Assembly (NCBI GenBank): GCA_013176395.1
Contig: JABMLP010000008.1
Coordinates: 186,001-250,000, forward strand
Direction of reading: 5' to 3'
DNA: 64,000 nucleotides
From: Venturia oleaginea
Taxonomy: Eukaryota; Ascomycota; Dothideomycetes; Venturiales; Venturiaceae
The translations under genes and the position numbers were made by a program. The number at the start of each line of letters is the position of its first letter. Within the stretch, counting starts at the first letter, position 1. Below are positions 23,929 through 34,386 of the stretch, in pieces. Below the pieces are notes generated by a model that saw only the letters and a program-made list of their open reading frames with translations, had not been told where the DNA came from and ran no database searches.

Positions 23929-24520
23929 CTAAAAGCTTATTAATCAGAAACTGTCCATGTCAAGGCCACGGGTTCCGCTCCGAAATTCTCACGATAGCGA
24001 GGGACTAGAGTTACAAGACTGAAAAGGCCAGTCGAGCCGATTGCACTCCAATTTCGTCTACAAATTTGTTGGGAACTCGAGACGACAGAGATTATGTTGC
24101 AATTTCATGGCTCCGGTCAATCTTGGACGTGCTGCGACACGATCCATCGGACGGGACGTACAAATCTTTCGATTTATGAAGATAGGGCTGAACAGATCGG
24201 GATGAGTTTTGAAAATCCAAGACGCCTCGAAGAACAATTCATATGCTCTGCCAAACCATTCTTCCTACTCAGTATCGAAGTATCGATTCCCGTCTTCAAA
24301 AAAGGAAATTGAATGGATAATTACTTCGTTACACCGTCAGCAGGGTCCTGGAAACAAGGCTGAAATCATTACTCGACTGCTAAAGTTTTACTCTGTTGCT
24401 CCATGCATCTGAAAGATTTGAAGTCATTGTTTTCTCACCACCGCAAAAAAAGGAAGGATAGACATGTTGCAACCCCGTACATTAGCAAAAATCAACGGAG
24501 CATGAAAAAAGATTTATCGT

Positions 24521-24655
24521 TGACCCTAACCCGACTCGAACGGATAACTGACACACGTTAGGACGTGCGTTCGAGAAGCTATACCAAATAGTAACTCACC
24601 CTTCAGGTAAATCCAAGCACTGGAATCTGACGCGCTACCATTGCGCCATAGAGCC
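24521..24655 (-). tRNA. tRNA-Trp(CCA)-like gene with unusual interruption
   Basis: On the minus strand the 5' half GGCTCTATGGCGCAATGG, D-arm GCGC/GCGC and loop ...TTCCAG match eukaryotic tRNA-Trp with anticodon CCA. A perfect 5-bp T-arm (ATCCG-TTCGAGT-CGGGT) is followed by TAGGGTC, which pairs with the 5' GGCTCTA over 7 bp (two G-U). Discriminator A and a T6 Pol III terminator follow. A-box and B-box are both present. The gene is 135 bp, so about 62 nt are extra. A short anticodon-loop intron after G37 that contains CTTGG (able to pair with the anticodon) explains only part, because CCTGAAGGGT, the natural 3' anticodon strand and variable loop, occurs well before the T-arm. A further roughly 50-nt insert with a strong hairpin (CGCACGT/ACGTGTG) separates them. 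It may be functional with an odd intron, or a pseudogene. Confidence 0.55.
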
Positions 24656-25395
24656 GATTAGTACGTTGTGTGCTTGAAAATACAAAATCAACCCTCTGAT
24701 TTGTGGCTCGAAGCTCGAGGGGACATTTTCAGCGCGATGCGAGGAGGGAGGAATTTGAGGAGGGAACGACAACACCCCACGCATCTGAAGAGAAGACAGT
24801 TCAATCGATTTTCTGACACAGTCTTGACATCCAACCCCTCATCAAAGTCCTTCAGCTCAATCCTGTATAAAAATCTAGCAAAGCAACGGTATCAACTAAT
24901 CTGCAGTTCTTCACTACAACAGCAACAGCATCGAGCAGTTCTGCATTATCTGTAAGATCGGTTGATCTTGCTATGATTGATTAGAATAGTAGATACGTCA
25001 TTGAATCGTATATAGTAGTAAACGTCCGAGCAGTGATGATGGATGCGACAATCATAAACGACTTCAACAAACCGGGTATAAACATAATAATTTACTCGAG
25101 GAGCAAGTGCTCAATCGCCCGACCTGATAGTAGGTGTGAGAAGGAGAAGAAGAAGTATATAGATAGAATCATCATACGAATCCAATCCAAGCCACAAAAG
25201 GCCAGCCTACCACCAAGAAAGTCCTCCAAAGCCCTTAACTCCGCGCATAAACGTACTATCCAAGCAAAATGCACTCAATATGTACAAAGAGTATTGAGGA
25301 ATACATACCAACAATCTAGAATCTGCCTGCCATCCTCAAGGTCTATCCAAGATCTACTCAGCTCCCCTTACTTCCCAAGAAAGACTTCTTCAGGA

Positions 25396-27160
25396 TTAGT
25401 CAACAACAGGCACTCCCAAGCCCTTGGGTTCCTCATTCCGGCCCCTTGATCGCGGTCGACTCATATCCACACTCCCCTTAATCACCCTCAACGCTGGTGT
25501 TCTCAGTCTAGACCCACTCTTGCTATCGAGCCACTCAGCCGTAATCTCTTCTCTGACACCCTTACACCACTTGAGTAGCGCTTCATCAAATTGTCTCCAC
25601 GCCTTTGCGTCGTCTCCATGCACCACTCCCATAACATCCAGTTCAAACGAAGTCTCCCACCTCAATTGCGCAGCCTTGACCCAGAAGCGCAAATTCTCAG
25701 CCATTCGATACGGTTTACTCGTTTCTGTATGGAAGACTTTTATCTCCTCAAAATGCCGCTTCGATTTCGCAACAAGAACGTTGTGAAGGTGAACCAGTTT
25801 CAGTCCAGATTGGAAGTACTCCAAGAAAGGTGTCGGCGTCGCAGAATCCAGAGGCTGTTCATCCCATCCTGGCATTTCATCCGGTGAGTCAATGAAACTC
25901 CGTATAAACGTCCATTCCCGCTCTCGTTCTTTCCCAGCCCAATCACCAACCCTCCAACTCCATTTCTCCCGCTCCTCTTGCTCTTTCTTTTCCTGATTGA
26001 TCTCCGTCTGGATAATTTCACTGACACCAACGATCCAGGTTAGGATGCCGACTTTCTCAGGTTGTCGTATGCCACCTTCAAAATTCCGTAGTGCCATGCG
26101 CTTGAGGATATCAAGGACTTGGTAGCCTTCTGCACGGATGTCGCGTTCGGACTTTATCGAGTATAGGCGTTTGGGACATGTGTGGGCTGTGTAGTAGTTC
26201 TTCGCGGCGCGAATTGCGAGAGTTGTGATGTCGAGAAGGTGGAGTCCTTGGATTTCGTACCAACCTGGGGTGTCTGCATTCATCTATTAGCATTAAGAAT
26301 TGTTCAAGACGACCTAAATACCTACCCTCTTTGCTATTGTCCGTCTCCTTCAGCGCCTTCAAAGCATCCTCCAGCGCTTCAGTCAACTCCCTCCGAAGCA
26401 TTGCCAAGTCTGGAGGTGGCTGTACCCAGATTGGTCGTTGGTTGTATGTGCTGACAGTAGGTGGTAACATCATCTCACCATCCTCCCAATCTAGATCGTC
26501 TTCCAGGTCAGTCGGGCTGTCTGTGAATCCTCCATCTGACACGGCACACGACTCCCTAGGCGAGGTAGAAAGGAATGCGGCAGAGGATGTATCCAGTAGT
26601 CCCATTGAAACTGCTCTCAAACCACCAGGTATGGTCATGGCAGATGTGTTCGGCGATACAGGCGCACTCGACTTCCGTCTCTGCCCCAGCAGGTCATCCT
26701 TTGCGAATTGTGCTCCCTTGCCGTCCAACAGACCCGTCCTCGCAAAGTAGTATTGCAAATGTGCTATGCTCCCCAGACTCATTACACTCTCACGATTCTT
26801 CGCTGACTCGGCCACGAAGGTAGCTTGTGGTCGCATGTAACCCCTCCTCTTTGACGAAGAAAGCCCACTATCCGATAATCTTGAGCTTGAAGACCGGCGT
26901 GATCGAGAGGATATGGACGAGGCCGTGGAGACGGAGCGGTCAAGCAGTGGGCAGGCGTCGAGGGCGAGACCAGGCGAGAGAACCATTGGCGACGACGATT
27001 CTCTCTCCGTAAAGGGTTGAGGCATTGCAATTTCCATTGTAGTCGTTGGCTCTGAAGAATCCTCAGATTTGTCTGCGGGGCGTTCGTCGGTGGGAGTTTT
27101 GTGTTTTGTTTGGGTTGTGGCTGCTGTTTCGGGATCCAAGTTGAGTGTATTTACGTCCAT
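25396..27160 (-). CDS. Conserved fungal protein of unknown function
   Basis: Exon 1 (27160-26326) and exon 2 (26273-25396) join across a 52-nt intron (GTAGGT ... GCAG, branch GCTAAT) in phase 1, giving 570 residues. The start MDVNTLNLD at 27160 was preferred to an upstream in-frame extension that looks untranslated. The N-terminal 230 residues are low-complexity Ser/Thr-rich. They include an ordered block ATFVAESAKNRESVMSLGSI followed by AHLQYYFARTGLLDGKG, which looks conserved. The C-terminal half is mainly helical and charged (GWYEIQGLHLLDITTLAIRA; EYFQSGLKLVHLHNVLVAKS; LRFWVKAAQLRWETSFELDV). No catalytic motif, signal peptide or membrane span is evident. I recognise no named family. It diverges from the acylphosphatase gene. 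Confidence 0.8.
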
Positions 27161-27712
27161 GATGACAAGTGTTGTACGAGTCCTGCTCGTGGTGTTGTAA
27201 GCACGTTCGTTTTGGTCGAGTGTGGTGATTGTGGACAAATGGTTCAGGAGAAAGGTGCCCAATTTGAGACGACGACAACTATTGGCGTAATTTGGCTTGC
27301 CAATTTAACCAGGTACTATGTACGTGGTTCTACTGATCCTTCACATGCATCACACAACGTGTAGAGGTCCTCAACGATGCGAGGGGGAGCTGAGAGAAGT
27401 CTCTCTTGTGTCTGCTCTCTTGTGTATTCCCTATGAATGGATCCTGGACTCTTCACGATAGGCGTTTCTCTCTGCATGTTTGTTTTGTTTTGTCAATACA
27501 GGGGCAATATTTACAGAGTAGGGGTTTCACAGCTAGTAGCCCTAGCTTAATGGGGAAGCGGATAGTTCAAACGGCTTCTTCAGCTTAGACACGTTCTCAC
27601 GTGGATTACATCATGCTTCTATTCTACGAGGTCGAGTCCGAGTCAATATTTTTCCTCACTCACATTATACAACCATTTCATGAATCCATTCTTCTCTGCC
27701 TCCGCTATCAAC
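27161..27712. promoter_or_regulatory. Divergent promoter region
   Basis: This 552-bp gap separates the conserved gene (minus) from the acylphosphatase gene (plus). No clear TATA box or operator is visible. Confidence 0.45.
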
Positions 27713-28250
27713 ATGTCAAAACGGGTACGCTTACACTGTCGTCGTGTAGAACCCTTACTGACAAGAAGGCCAGATCTCATTCAAGGTCGATGGCCAAGTA
27801 CAAGGTTCGTAAATTACATTCCACGCCACTAGAACTGCGGGAATTGGTTAAACTTCCTTGCCTCCCTACAGGTGTCAACTTCCGGTTCGTCCCACCCACC
27901 CATTTCCATTCGTGGGAAATAGCCTTCTCTTCTAATCCCACATTTCAATCCAGAAACTTCGCTGCCAAGCAAGCAAAGAACATTGGTATTACAGGCTACG
28001 TGCAGAATGCCGCTGATGGAACGGTAAGTATTCATACATCATGACCATCTCAATTCCGACGTAAATAAACAATGAATGGCTCAACGATTTCAATATCCAG
28101 GTCAAAGGCGAAGCTCAAGGCTCAGAAGATGAATTGAACGACTTCATCAGTCACTTAAACAAAGGGCCTCCCGCAGCCAGCGTCACAGGTGTCGAGCATG
28201 ACAATGTCGACACCCAAGATGGCGAGACTGGATTCGCGGTCCGTCGATAG
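27713..28250 (+). CDS. Acylphosphatase, five exons including two micro-exons
   Basis: Acylphosphatase hydrolyses carboxyl-phosphate bonds of acyl phosphates in the cytosol. Exons are 27713-27724 (12 nt), 27774-27804 (31 nt), 27872-27884 (13 nt), 27954-28023 (70 nt) and 28101-28250 (150 nt), 276 nt in all, giving 91 residues, the family size. The spliced product has the two catalytic landmarks: the phosphate-binding loop GQVQGVNFR with its Arg, and GYVQN with the substrate-positioning Asn. The family signatures GEAQGSE and LNKGPP follow. It ends DGETGFAVRR. All introns are 49-77 nt, with GTACGC, GTTCGT, GTTCGT and GTAAGT donors. Phases (0, 1, 2, 0) fit without any frame adjustment. Without splicing no long frame covers the protein, so simple gene finders will miss it. 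Confidence 0.9.
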
Positions 28251-29304
28251 TTGCGCATGTCAAGCGTGAGGAAAGAACCCTGAACGTGTATGAAGAGAGG
28301 AAGATAGGAATATAGACATGCTCAATCATGGACGAAGGTCACAAGTTTGGACGGCATACCAAGACTGATATCTGAGCATTGCGTGGTCAAAAGATCACAC
28401 GCGAACATGAGATTACCGGCTAGGGAAAAGGAATCCTACTATCTAGCTATATCCAAGTCCAGTGACTTGACAATCACAAACCAGAAGCATCCTCATACCT
28501 CCTTCTCCACATGCAATTCCATCCACCGAAAATCTCGATCCCTTAACAATCCCAAAACAGAAATATCCTCATACTCTCCTGATCCACAAACATTCCCATC
28601 CACCGAAAAATCTCCATCAGCCTTAAACTCCACGTTAGTAAGGAGATGATCAAAAGAAAGAATACCCATCACCCTCATTTCAAATAAATCCATTCATTCA
28701 AACCGCTTCCCTTTGAACAACTCGAATATAGTAACGTAATATACCTATTCTATTATCCCCCATCTCAACCAATCAAACACCCACCAAACACCATCTTCCA
28801 CATGATCTAGGTCACACCACCGTCAAAAGAGGGCTACGATTACATTCGGAAAAAGCCAAGGATTGTACTAGTTATAAAAGAGGAGAAAAGGCGATAAATA
28901 GCTATAGGGGATTAATCGGAGAATAACTTAGTTATAATTTTGATATAAAGGCTATTGAGTAGACATATTGGAAACTCAATTCCCTTGTATGAATAGTAGA
29001 GACGGTCATCATTATCTCCACTGCAGCTTCTTCAATGTTATTTTCCAAACCCCGGTTGCCACAACCTGCAAATAAAGCAGTTTGATCTTGAGAAGATTTC
29101 CGAGTTTCCAGATTGGCTGGGTTGTAGTAGCAATTTGACTCACATTACTGACTCTCTTCAATTCGTCATCACATCTCGACTCAAAAAAGCAAAATCAACT
29201 TTCATCAGGAGAAGGATAATAATCATTAAGAACCACTAAAAGTCCAAGCCCTCAACAATAGGTAGGAAATCCCATCTCCCCCTCCCTCACCCCACCTTCA
29301 CATC
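28251..29304. other. Intergenic 1.05 kb, convergent 3' flanks
   Basis: This is AT-rich sequence between two convergent genes. I see no gene, repeat array or RNA gene in it. Confidence 0.5.
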
Positions 29305-29794
29305 CTACCTTCCAGAATCCGAAGTCGAACTCCCACTGCCACTCCCAGAACTACTCTCATCCGTATACTCATCCGAATCCGAATCCGAATCACTACTCCA
29401 CTCCTCCAATTCCTCCCTCCCCCTCCTCATCGCCTCCCTCGCTTTCTTGGTCTCCCTTGCTTCTTCCTTGACTTTCTTAGCAGCCACCTCGGCAAGCTTG
29501 GCTTTCTTCTTTGATTCGAGGTAGAGGAATTTGGCTGTTGCTACGACGGCTAGGGAGAAGAGGCTTTGTTGCGTTAGTGAGCGGATATTATTGGGCGTGG
29601 GTGAGTAAAGTGAGGAAGGTGAGGTGGAGGTGCAAGCAGGAATTGAGTGGAGTGAGAAAATGCTCACGGCATTGTAATAAGGGGACTCACAGTGGTATAA
29701 CAATCCTCTCTCCCTTTTTCGTGGCGATGTGACTTGCTTCGTCTTCGACACGTTTGTTCTTGAAACGTTGTCGGTCCCCGTCTGTGGAAGGCAT
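29305..29794 (-). CDS. Small single-pass membrane protein with acidic Ser-rich tail
   Basis: Exon 1 (29794-29691) and exon 2 (29563-29305) are joined across a 127-nt intron (GTGAGT donor, CTCACTAAC branch, AAAG acceptor) in phase 2, giving 120 residues. Residues 1-30 are charged (MPSTDGDRQRFKNKR...). Residues about 31-50 form one hydrophobic helix (IVIPLLFSLAVVATAKFLYL). A Lys/Glu/Ala coiled-coil-like helix covers about 51-92, and the tail is Ser/Asp/Gly repeats (SDSDSDSDEYTDESSSGSG). The layout suggests a membrane-anchored protein with the coil on one side. The family is unknown. The intron is inferred from frame and signals only. Confidence 0.6.
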
Positions 29795-30557
29795 GGTCTT
29801 GGTTGAGATGAGATAAGATGGCGCGGATGGGTGTGGTGGGTGCGTTGCGAGCGCGTGGGTGATTGGAATAATGATGAGGTGGGTTTGAGCGGATGTTTGG
29901 GTTGTTTGAGATGGGAGACGAGAGATGGAGGAGGAAGATGCAGAAGAGGACGGAATGAGATGGTCATGAGTTCGGGAGTCGTTGAATGGGGAAGGAGCGC
30001 AGAAGACAGATTGAGGAAAGAGCGGCCAGTTTTGGTGAGGCCATAGAAATGACATTCAATTGCTCATATTACCTAAAGTAAAATCAAGTCTCTGGGATCA
30101 GGATTGAAGCCGAAAGATTCCTAGCAATATTGTAAATTAATTTGCTAGATAGTTATCGCCATCGATCCCAAATCAAGTCTACAATTCTATCCCAAAGTCG
30201 CTGCACGCAAAGATGGACCAATTCTTCTCGAGGTTTTTTTGCCACCCTCGACTGATTAGATTAGCTTATGGATCATGGGAATCTTCTTGATGACTCTAGG
30301 CTCGAGCAACAACGCACGCGAGTCCTCAGGCTTAAAATGGACTCCGGGTTTAACCTCTGGCACTGGTCATATCAGCTAGTCCCCTCTAACATTTGTCCAT
30401 ACAGTCCGGCCGAGCATTTCTAGAAGGTACTCAGATTATGTCAACCAAGAATATTGACTCTCTAACCAAAAGACCCGTATGGATAGTTTGAGTCTTCTGT
30501 TGGGATGTCTCTCACAATCCTGGTAGCGCTGTTCACGCAAAAACTGCTAGATTTACC
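29795..30557. other. Intergenic 0.76 kb
   Basis: This is upstream sequence of the small membrane protein gene and the 3' flank of the TFIIIC subunit gene. No further feature is supported. Confidence 0.45.
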
Positions 30558-31744
30558 TCAAACGTTTGGCTGCTCATGTGCATCTGCGGGCGTGCCATTC
30601 GTTGCCGAGGAGGCGGGAAGCGGAGGAGCTTCAGCCATAGCAGCATCCACAGTCGCATCTACTTCAGCAAGAGAAGTTTGAGATAACACTGGTGGCGCAG
30701 GAGTGTGCTCAGTTGTCGAAGCTGGGCTGGTCGTTCCCCGACCTCTTCCTCTTCCTCTGCCTGGTAAACGCGTTACACCGCCTCTGCTACCTGGACCTCG
30801 ACCTCCACGAGTGGATAATCGACTGACTGGCGGCACGGACGACGACGGCTCTGATGTTGGTGTCGCTTTCACAGTGGTTGAGTGAATTGGTTGGATGCTT
30901 GTCAGCATGCTACCAATCGGCTGGCCCATTTCTGTCTTGAGATCGGCAAGACGTTTGATGAAGTCGGCTTGAAGTGCCTTGGTCTCACTATCGTATTTTG
31001 TCTTGTCCACCTGTGTTACAGTCGCAGATGTGGGCTGTCGTCGGTGGAAAGCAGCGGGCGAGGCGATCAATTTGGCTGCACTGATAGCTACCAAGTCGTA
31101 CTCTTCAAAAGAGTGCAAAACTTGTTGATTGGTACTATCTCCAACTGGTTTCTTCTTGAAAAGCAAGTCGCTGCCGATGCTGGAGGCCCATTGACAGCTG
31201 TAGAGAGTTCCACCATAAGAGATGATGGGATTGTCGCTATCGAGGTCCATGAGCTGAAACTCAGTAGGAAGTGGTTCTACCTTTCCTTTGTTCGTCTGAG
31301 CAGGTTGCTGAACTAGTGGAGCCGGAGCTTTCGGGCCAGCTTGGGACGCTGGCTCATTGTCATCTGAATCATTTTGTGTGGGCGCTGTCTCTGCACTGTG
31401 TACTTCAACCGGTGCTGTTGCTGCTGCACCACCTCGAGTCCGGGACCCTCTGCCCCGACCTTTGCCAGTGCCTGTGGGCTTTGGCTTCTTAGGTTTTTTC
31501 GGATCAGTTAGGGGCGTTGGCGCAAAGATGTCTACGGTGGCAGGGTTGGCAGCTTTCTTCCCAGTGGGAATATCTAAGATGACATAGAGATCCTATCCCA
31601 TTGAGTTAGTTTGTGCTCGTCCGGTTATCGATATCAAACATGGAATATGCCAACCGTGGCCGCGCAGAAAATTCTCACCTCGGTCTCCTTTTCATGATAT
31701 TCATACTCCCACTCGAAGTCATCCTCTCCATCAACGTCCATCAT
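30558..31744 (-). CDS. TFIIIC triple-barrel subunit (tau55/GTF3C6-like) with RGG-type tail
   Basis: TFIIIC subunit 6/tau55 proteins form a triple beta-barrel with tau95 in the factor that recognises A-box promoters of tRNA genes. Exon 1 (31744-31679) encodes MMDVDGEDDFEWEYEYHEKE plus TE. A GTGAGA intron of 86 nt leads to exon 2 (31592-30558), for 366 residues. The barrel signature is split: the E.EYEYHEKETEDLYVILDIP strand lies at the N-terminus, and QLMDLDSDNPIISYGGTLYS with CQWASSIGSDLLF comes at about residues 137-170. Between them is a roughly 85-residue Lys/Pro/Gly/Thr-rich insert. The C-terminus carries repeated RGG/GRGRG motifs (about 265-300), as in nucleic-acid-binding tails. The gene diverges from VPS62. 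Confidence 0.8.
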
Positions 31745-32661
31745 GTGTGAGTTCATTTGCGGTCACGATGTCAAGCAATCAGATGATGGCGCAGTAGTGG
31801 TGAAAAAATGTAGCGGTGTGATTCGCGGAGAAGAGCATGGTTGCAAGAGGAATCTGGTGTCGGGGTCGAAGTCGACTAGGCCTGGTTCGAAAAATGACTC
31901 GACTTGAAAGTCTTGGATGCTTTGCTTCCTTCTTCGCGGAAGCCCGGCTTTTGAATTCGGCCCATTGTTCAGCCGCCCCACGATCCCTTGCCCTCGAGGT
32001 TGGGCATTCCGTCACCGCCCGGATTGATGATTCAACAATAAAGGTACTGGCGTACCACACAAAGTGGCACCATTCTTGTCTGGTACCTGTAATCTTCCCG
32101 CTGAGCCCCTGTGAGAGCAACAATCCAGAGTACTATAGTACCATACTGTGTAAGTCACTGGCCCTGGCGGTTTGCGGCAGCCGCTGTCAGAATCTGTTAG
32201 ATCTCGTCCGCCCTGCATATCCAAGTCACATTTCTAAGCTTCCTACACTTCCGGCACTTCCTCCACTGTCCACTTTCCTTGACTATTGTACCCCATGATG
32301 CCACTGCAGCGCTGACTATTTCAAGCCTGTTTGCTGTACCATGGCAGAAAGCCCTTCATTTTGCCATACTACGACTTCCTCGCAATCGACTAGCGAACAG
32401 CTCAGCGCTTTTAATTGACAACAAATACCAAATCCTGGACATCCCAGCACAAGCCCCCCCGATCGATCAATTCGCAGATCGATCGAGCTATCCTTGTTAC
32501 ATTAATAAAGGGCAGCTCCCGCATTTCTACCCATTTATAACGTCAGCGATCCAGATATAGTCTTCCTGAGACCCTTCGCTGAAACCCCTACCGATAACTG
32601 CTTGCGCATCACTACCGCTCGACTTCGCCGTTGTCCCAACACCACACCTCAATAGAGCCTG
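31745..32661. promoter_or_regulatory. Divergent promoter region between TFIIIC subunit and VPS62-like genes
   Basis: This 0.9-kb interval separates two divergent genes. A 153-codon plus-strand frame at 31837-32298 does not look like protein. No defined motif stands out. Confidence 0.45.
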
Positions 32662-34386
32662 ATGCAGATATTCACAATCAGGAGAGCCCTCGCCGTGGGC
32701 ACCGCCGGACTAGTTACTGTCGGCTTCCTCCTCGCACATTATGGCACCGTTCCCATGACGTCGGAAGCTCTGGAGGATTCGGATTGGATAGCGAGCTCGA
32801 AATACTGGCTTGATCGGAAAGCCTGTCGGTGGTTTGCCTTGTGCGGATTGGCACACTCTTGGAGTCGGACACCCTGGAAGGATGTTGTCAACGACCCCAT
32901 ATTACCACCTACGGATTTCATGAACACTTCCTCGTATTGGAACAGCGGTCCTGATCCCTCAGGATGGAGTGACCGAGAAAAGATACTTCGCAAGATCCCG
33001 CAGTATGTGATCGATTATGCGCCCTATGTGTATCTCTATTCGGGAGAAGAGTTCTGGCCCAGCGACATGTCCGACCACCTTGTACACACCACACCGCACC
33101 TCAATTACACGCCAGTTAGCGACGAATGGAGACATCCCGATTTGAAGAACCTATCAACACTAAACGAGTTCCGCCAACACGTATTCCTGAAGAGCGACGA
33201 CAACGTGGAAACCAGGCCAGAGTGGCTGGGTAGTGCATACAACATACCAGCAGAGCCAGAAAGAAACATCACAATGAGCGAGCATTTCCCTGGGCGTCAG
33301 GGGCATTGGAGATGGCATCCACATGAGGGCATACATGAAGATCCGGACTTGGACAAATGGTGGCGCGTGAAGGACGAGGCATGGGATGGCCCATCTGATG
33401 AGGACTTTGAGTATGATGGTCCGGGACCTTCCTCGGCAAGCAATTGGCAGTCAAGTCATTCAGTCAAGGCCAAGCCCAACGATCCGTTGATGCCTCCTAT
33501 GCTTGGCCATGAGCAAGCTCAGGAACTTCGGAAGCGAGGCACTCCTGCGTCGGCAGGAGGGCGCAGTGATGCGCCTGTAGTGATGGTCGTAGTCGACAAA
33601 GGCGAAGGAATCGTCGATGCGTTTTGGTTCTATTTCTACAGCTATAACCTCGGAAACAAGGTTTTCAACATCCGGTTCGGAGATCATGTTGGAGATTGGG
33701 AGCATACAGCGATCCGGTTCTATAATGAAAAGCCGAAGGCCATCTTTTTTAGCGAGCACAACGCAGGTACGTGGGTTCTTCACCTCTTTTCCATCACCAT
33801 TTATGAGTCCCCTCACGAACTTCAGCACGGAACTTTCACTAATCCACTTGTAGGCGCCGCTTACAGTTGGGATGCTGTTGAGAAGATTGGCGACAGGCCT
33901 GTATCTTACTCAGCGGAAGGTACTCACGCCATGTATGCCACACCAGGCGTACACACTTACGTCCTGCCATTTGGCCTACTCCACGACGTGACAGACCGCG
34001 GCCCGCTTTGGGATCCAGTTCTCAATCTACAAGCGTTCACGTACGACTATAAGCAGGACATACTCCGAAGCTCTAACTTGAACCCGAAGGCACCAACTGA
34101 TTGGTTCTTCTTTTGGGGCCACTGGGGCGACAAGTTTTACCCACTCAACGATAGAAGACAGTATCGATTTGCAGGCCAATATCACTACGTTAATGGCCCA
34201 ATGGGTCCCCGTTTCAAGCGCCTGGGAAGGAAACGCATTTGCCAGGGTGGCAATGATGAGGCATGCACCATCAAATACTGGATCAACGAGAGACTGATGG
34301 TACGGAGTGGTGTCACTGCAGGAAGAGGCGAAGAGCACAACATGCAGGAGGAAGATACCAAGAGATTCTTGGGCGATATAATCTGA
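32662..34386 (+). CDS. Vacuolar protein sorting protein 62-like
   Basis: The VPS62 family (DUF946-like) is linked to cytosol-to-vacuole protein targeting in yeast. Residues 9-27 (ALAVGTAGLVTVGFLLAHY) form an N-terminal signal anchor. The core has YAPYVYLYSGEEFWPSDMSD, a FWFYFYSYNLGN strand, FGDHVGDWEHTAIRF, and after the intron YSAEGTHAMYATPGVHTYVL with DVTDRGPLWDPVLNL, all hallmark stretches of the family. The reading frame is open throughout, but 33767-33853 is best read as an 87-nt intron (GTACGT donor, TTGTAG acceptor). Removing it joins SEHNAG to GAAYSWDAVEKIG as in relatives, giving 545 residues. The intron is a multiple of three without a stop, so retention would yield a 574-residue form. 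A poly-acidic linker lies at about residues 225-260. Confidence 0.88.
   Translation: MQIFTIRRALAVGTAGLVTVGFLLAHYGTVPMTSEALEDSDWIASSKYWLDRKACRWFALCGLAHSWSRTPWKDVVNDPILPPTDFMNTSSYWNSGPDPSGWSDREKILRKIPQYVIDYAPYVYLYSGEEFWPSDMSDHLVHTTPHLNYTPVSDEWRHPDLKNLSTLNEFRQHVFLKSDDNVETRPEWLGSAYNIPAEPERNITMSEHFPGRQGHWRWHPHEGIHEDPDLDKWWRVKDEAWDGPSDEDFEYDGPGPSSASNWQSSHSVKAKPNDPLMPPMLGHEQAQELRKRGTPASAGGRSDAPVVMVVVDKGEGIVDAFWFYFYSYNLGNKVFNIRFGDHVGDWEHTAIRFYNEKPKAIFFSEHNAGTWVLHLFSITIYESPHELQHGTFTNPLVGAAYSWDAVEKIGDRPVSYSAEGTHAMYATPGVHTYVLPFGLLHDVTDRGPLWDPVLNLQAFTYDYKQDILRSSNLNPKAPTDWFFFWGHWGDKFYPLNDRRQYRFAGQYHYVNGPMGPRFKRLGRKRICQGGNDEACTIKYWINERLMVRSGVTAGRGEEHNMQEEDTKRFLGDII

Larger units (their letters stand above)
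23316..25395. other. 2.1 kb intergenic block holding a possible orphan exon and a tRNA-like gene
   Basis: The block separates KAR9 from the conserved gene at 25396. Apart from the two minus-strand features listed within it (23728-23928 and 24521-24655), I see no supported gene. The segment 24656-25395 is AT-rich with short frames only. Confidence 0.5.

Noticed and set aside
31837..32298. 153-codon plus-strand frame in the TFIIIC/VPS62 promoter region
   Set aside because: Not protein-like, and it overlaps the divergent promoters of two well supported genes.
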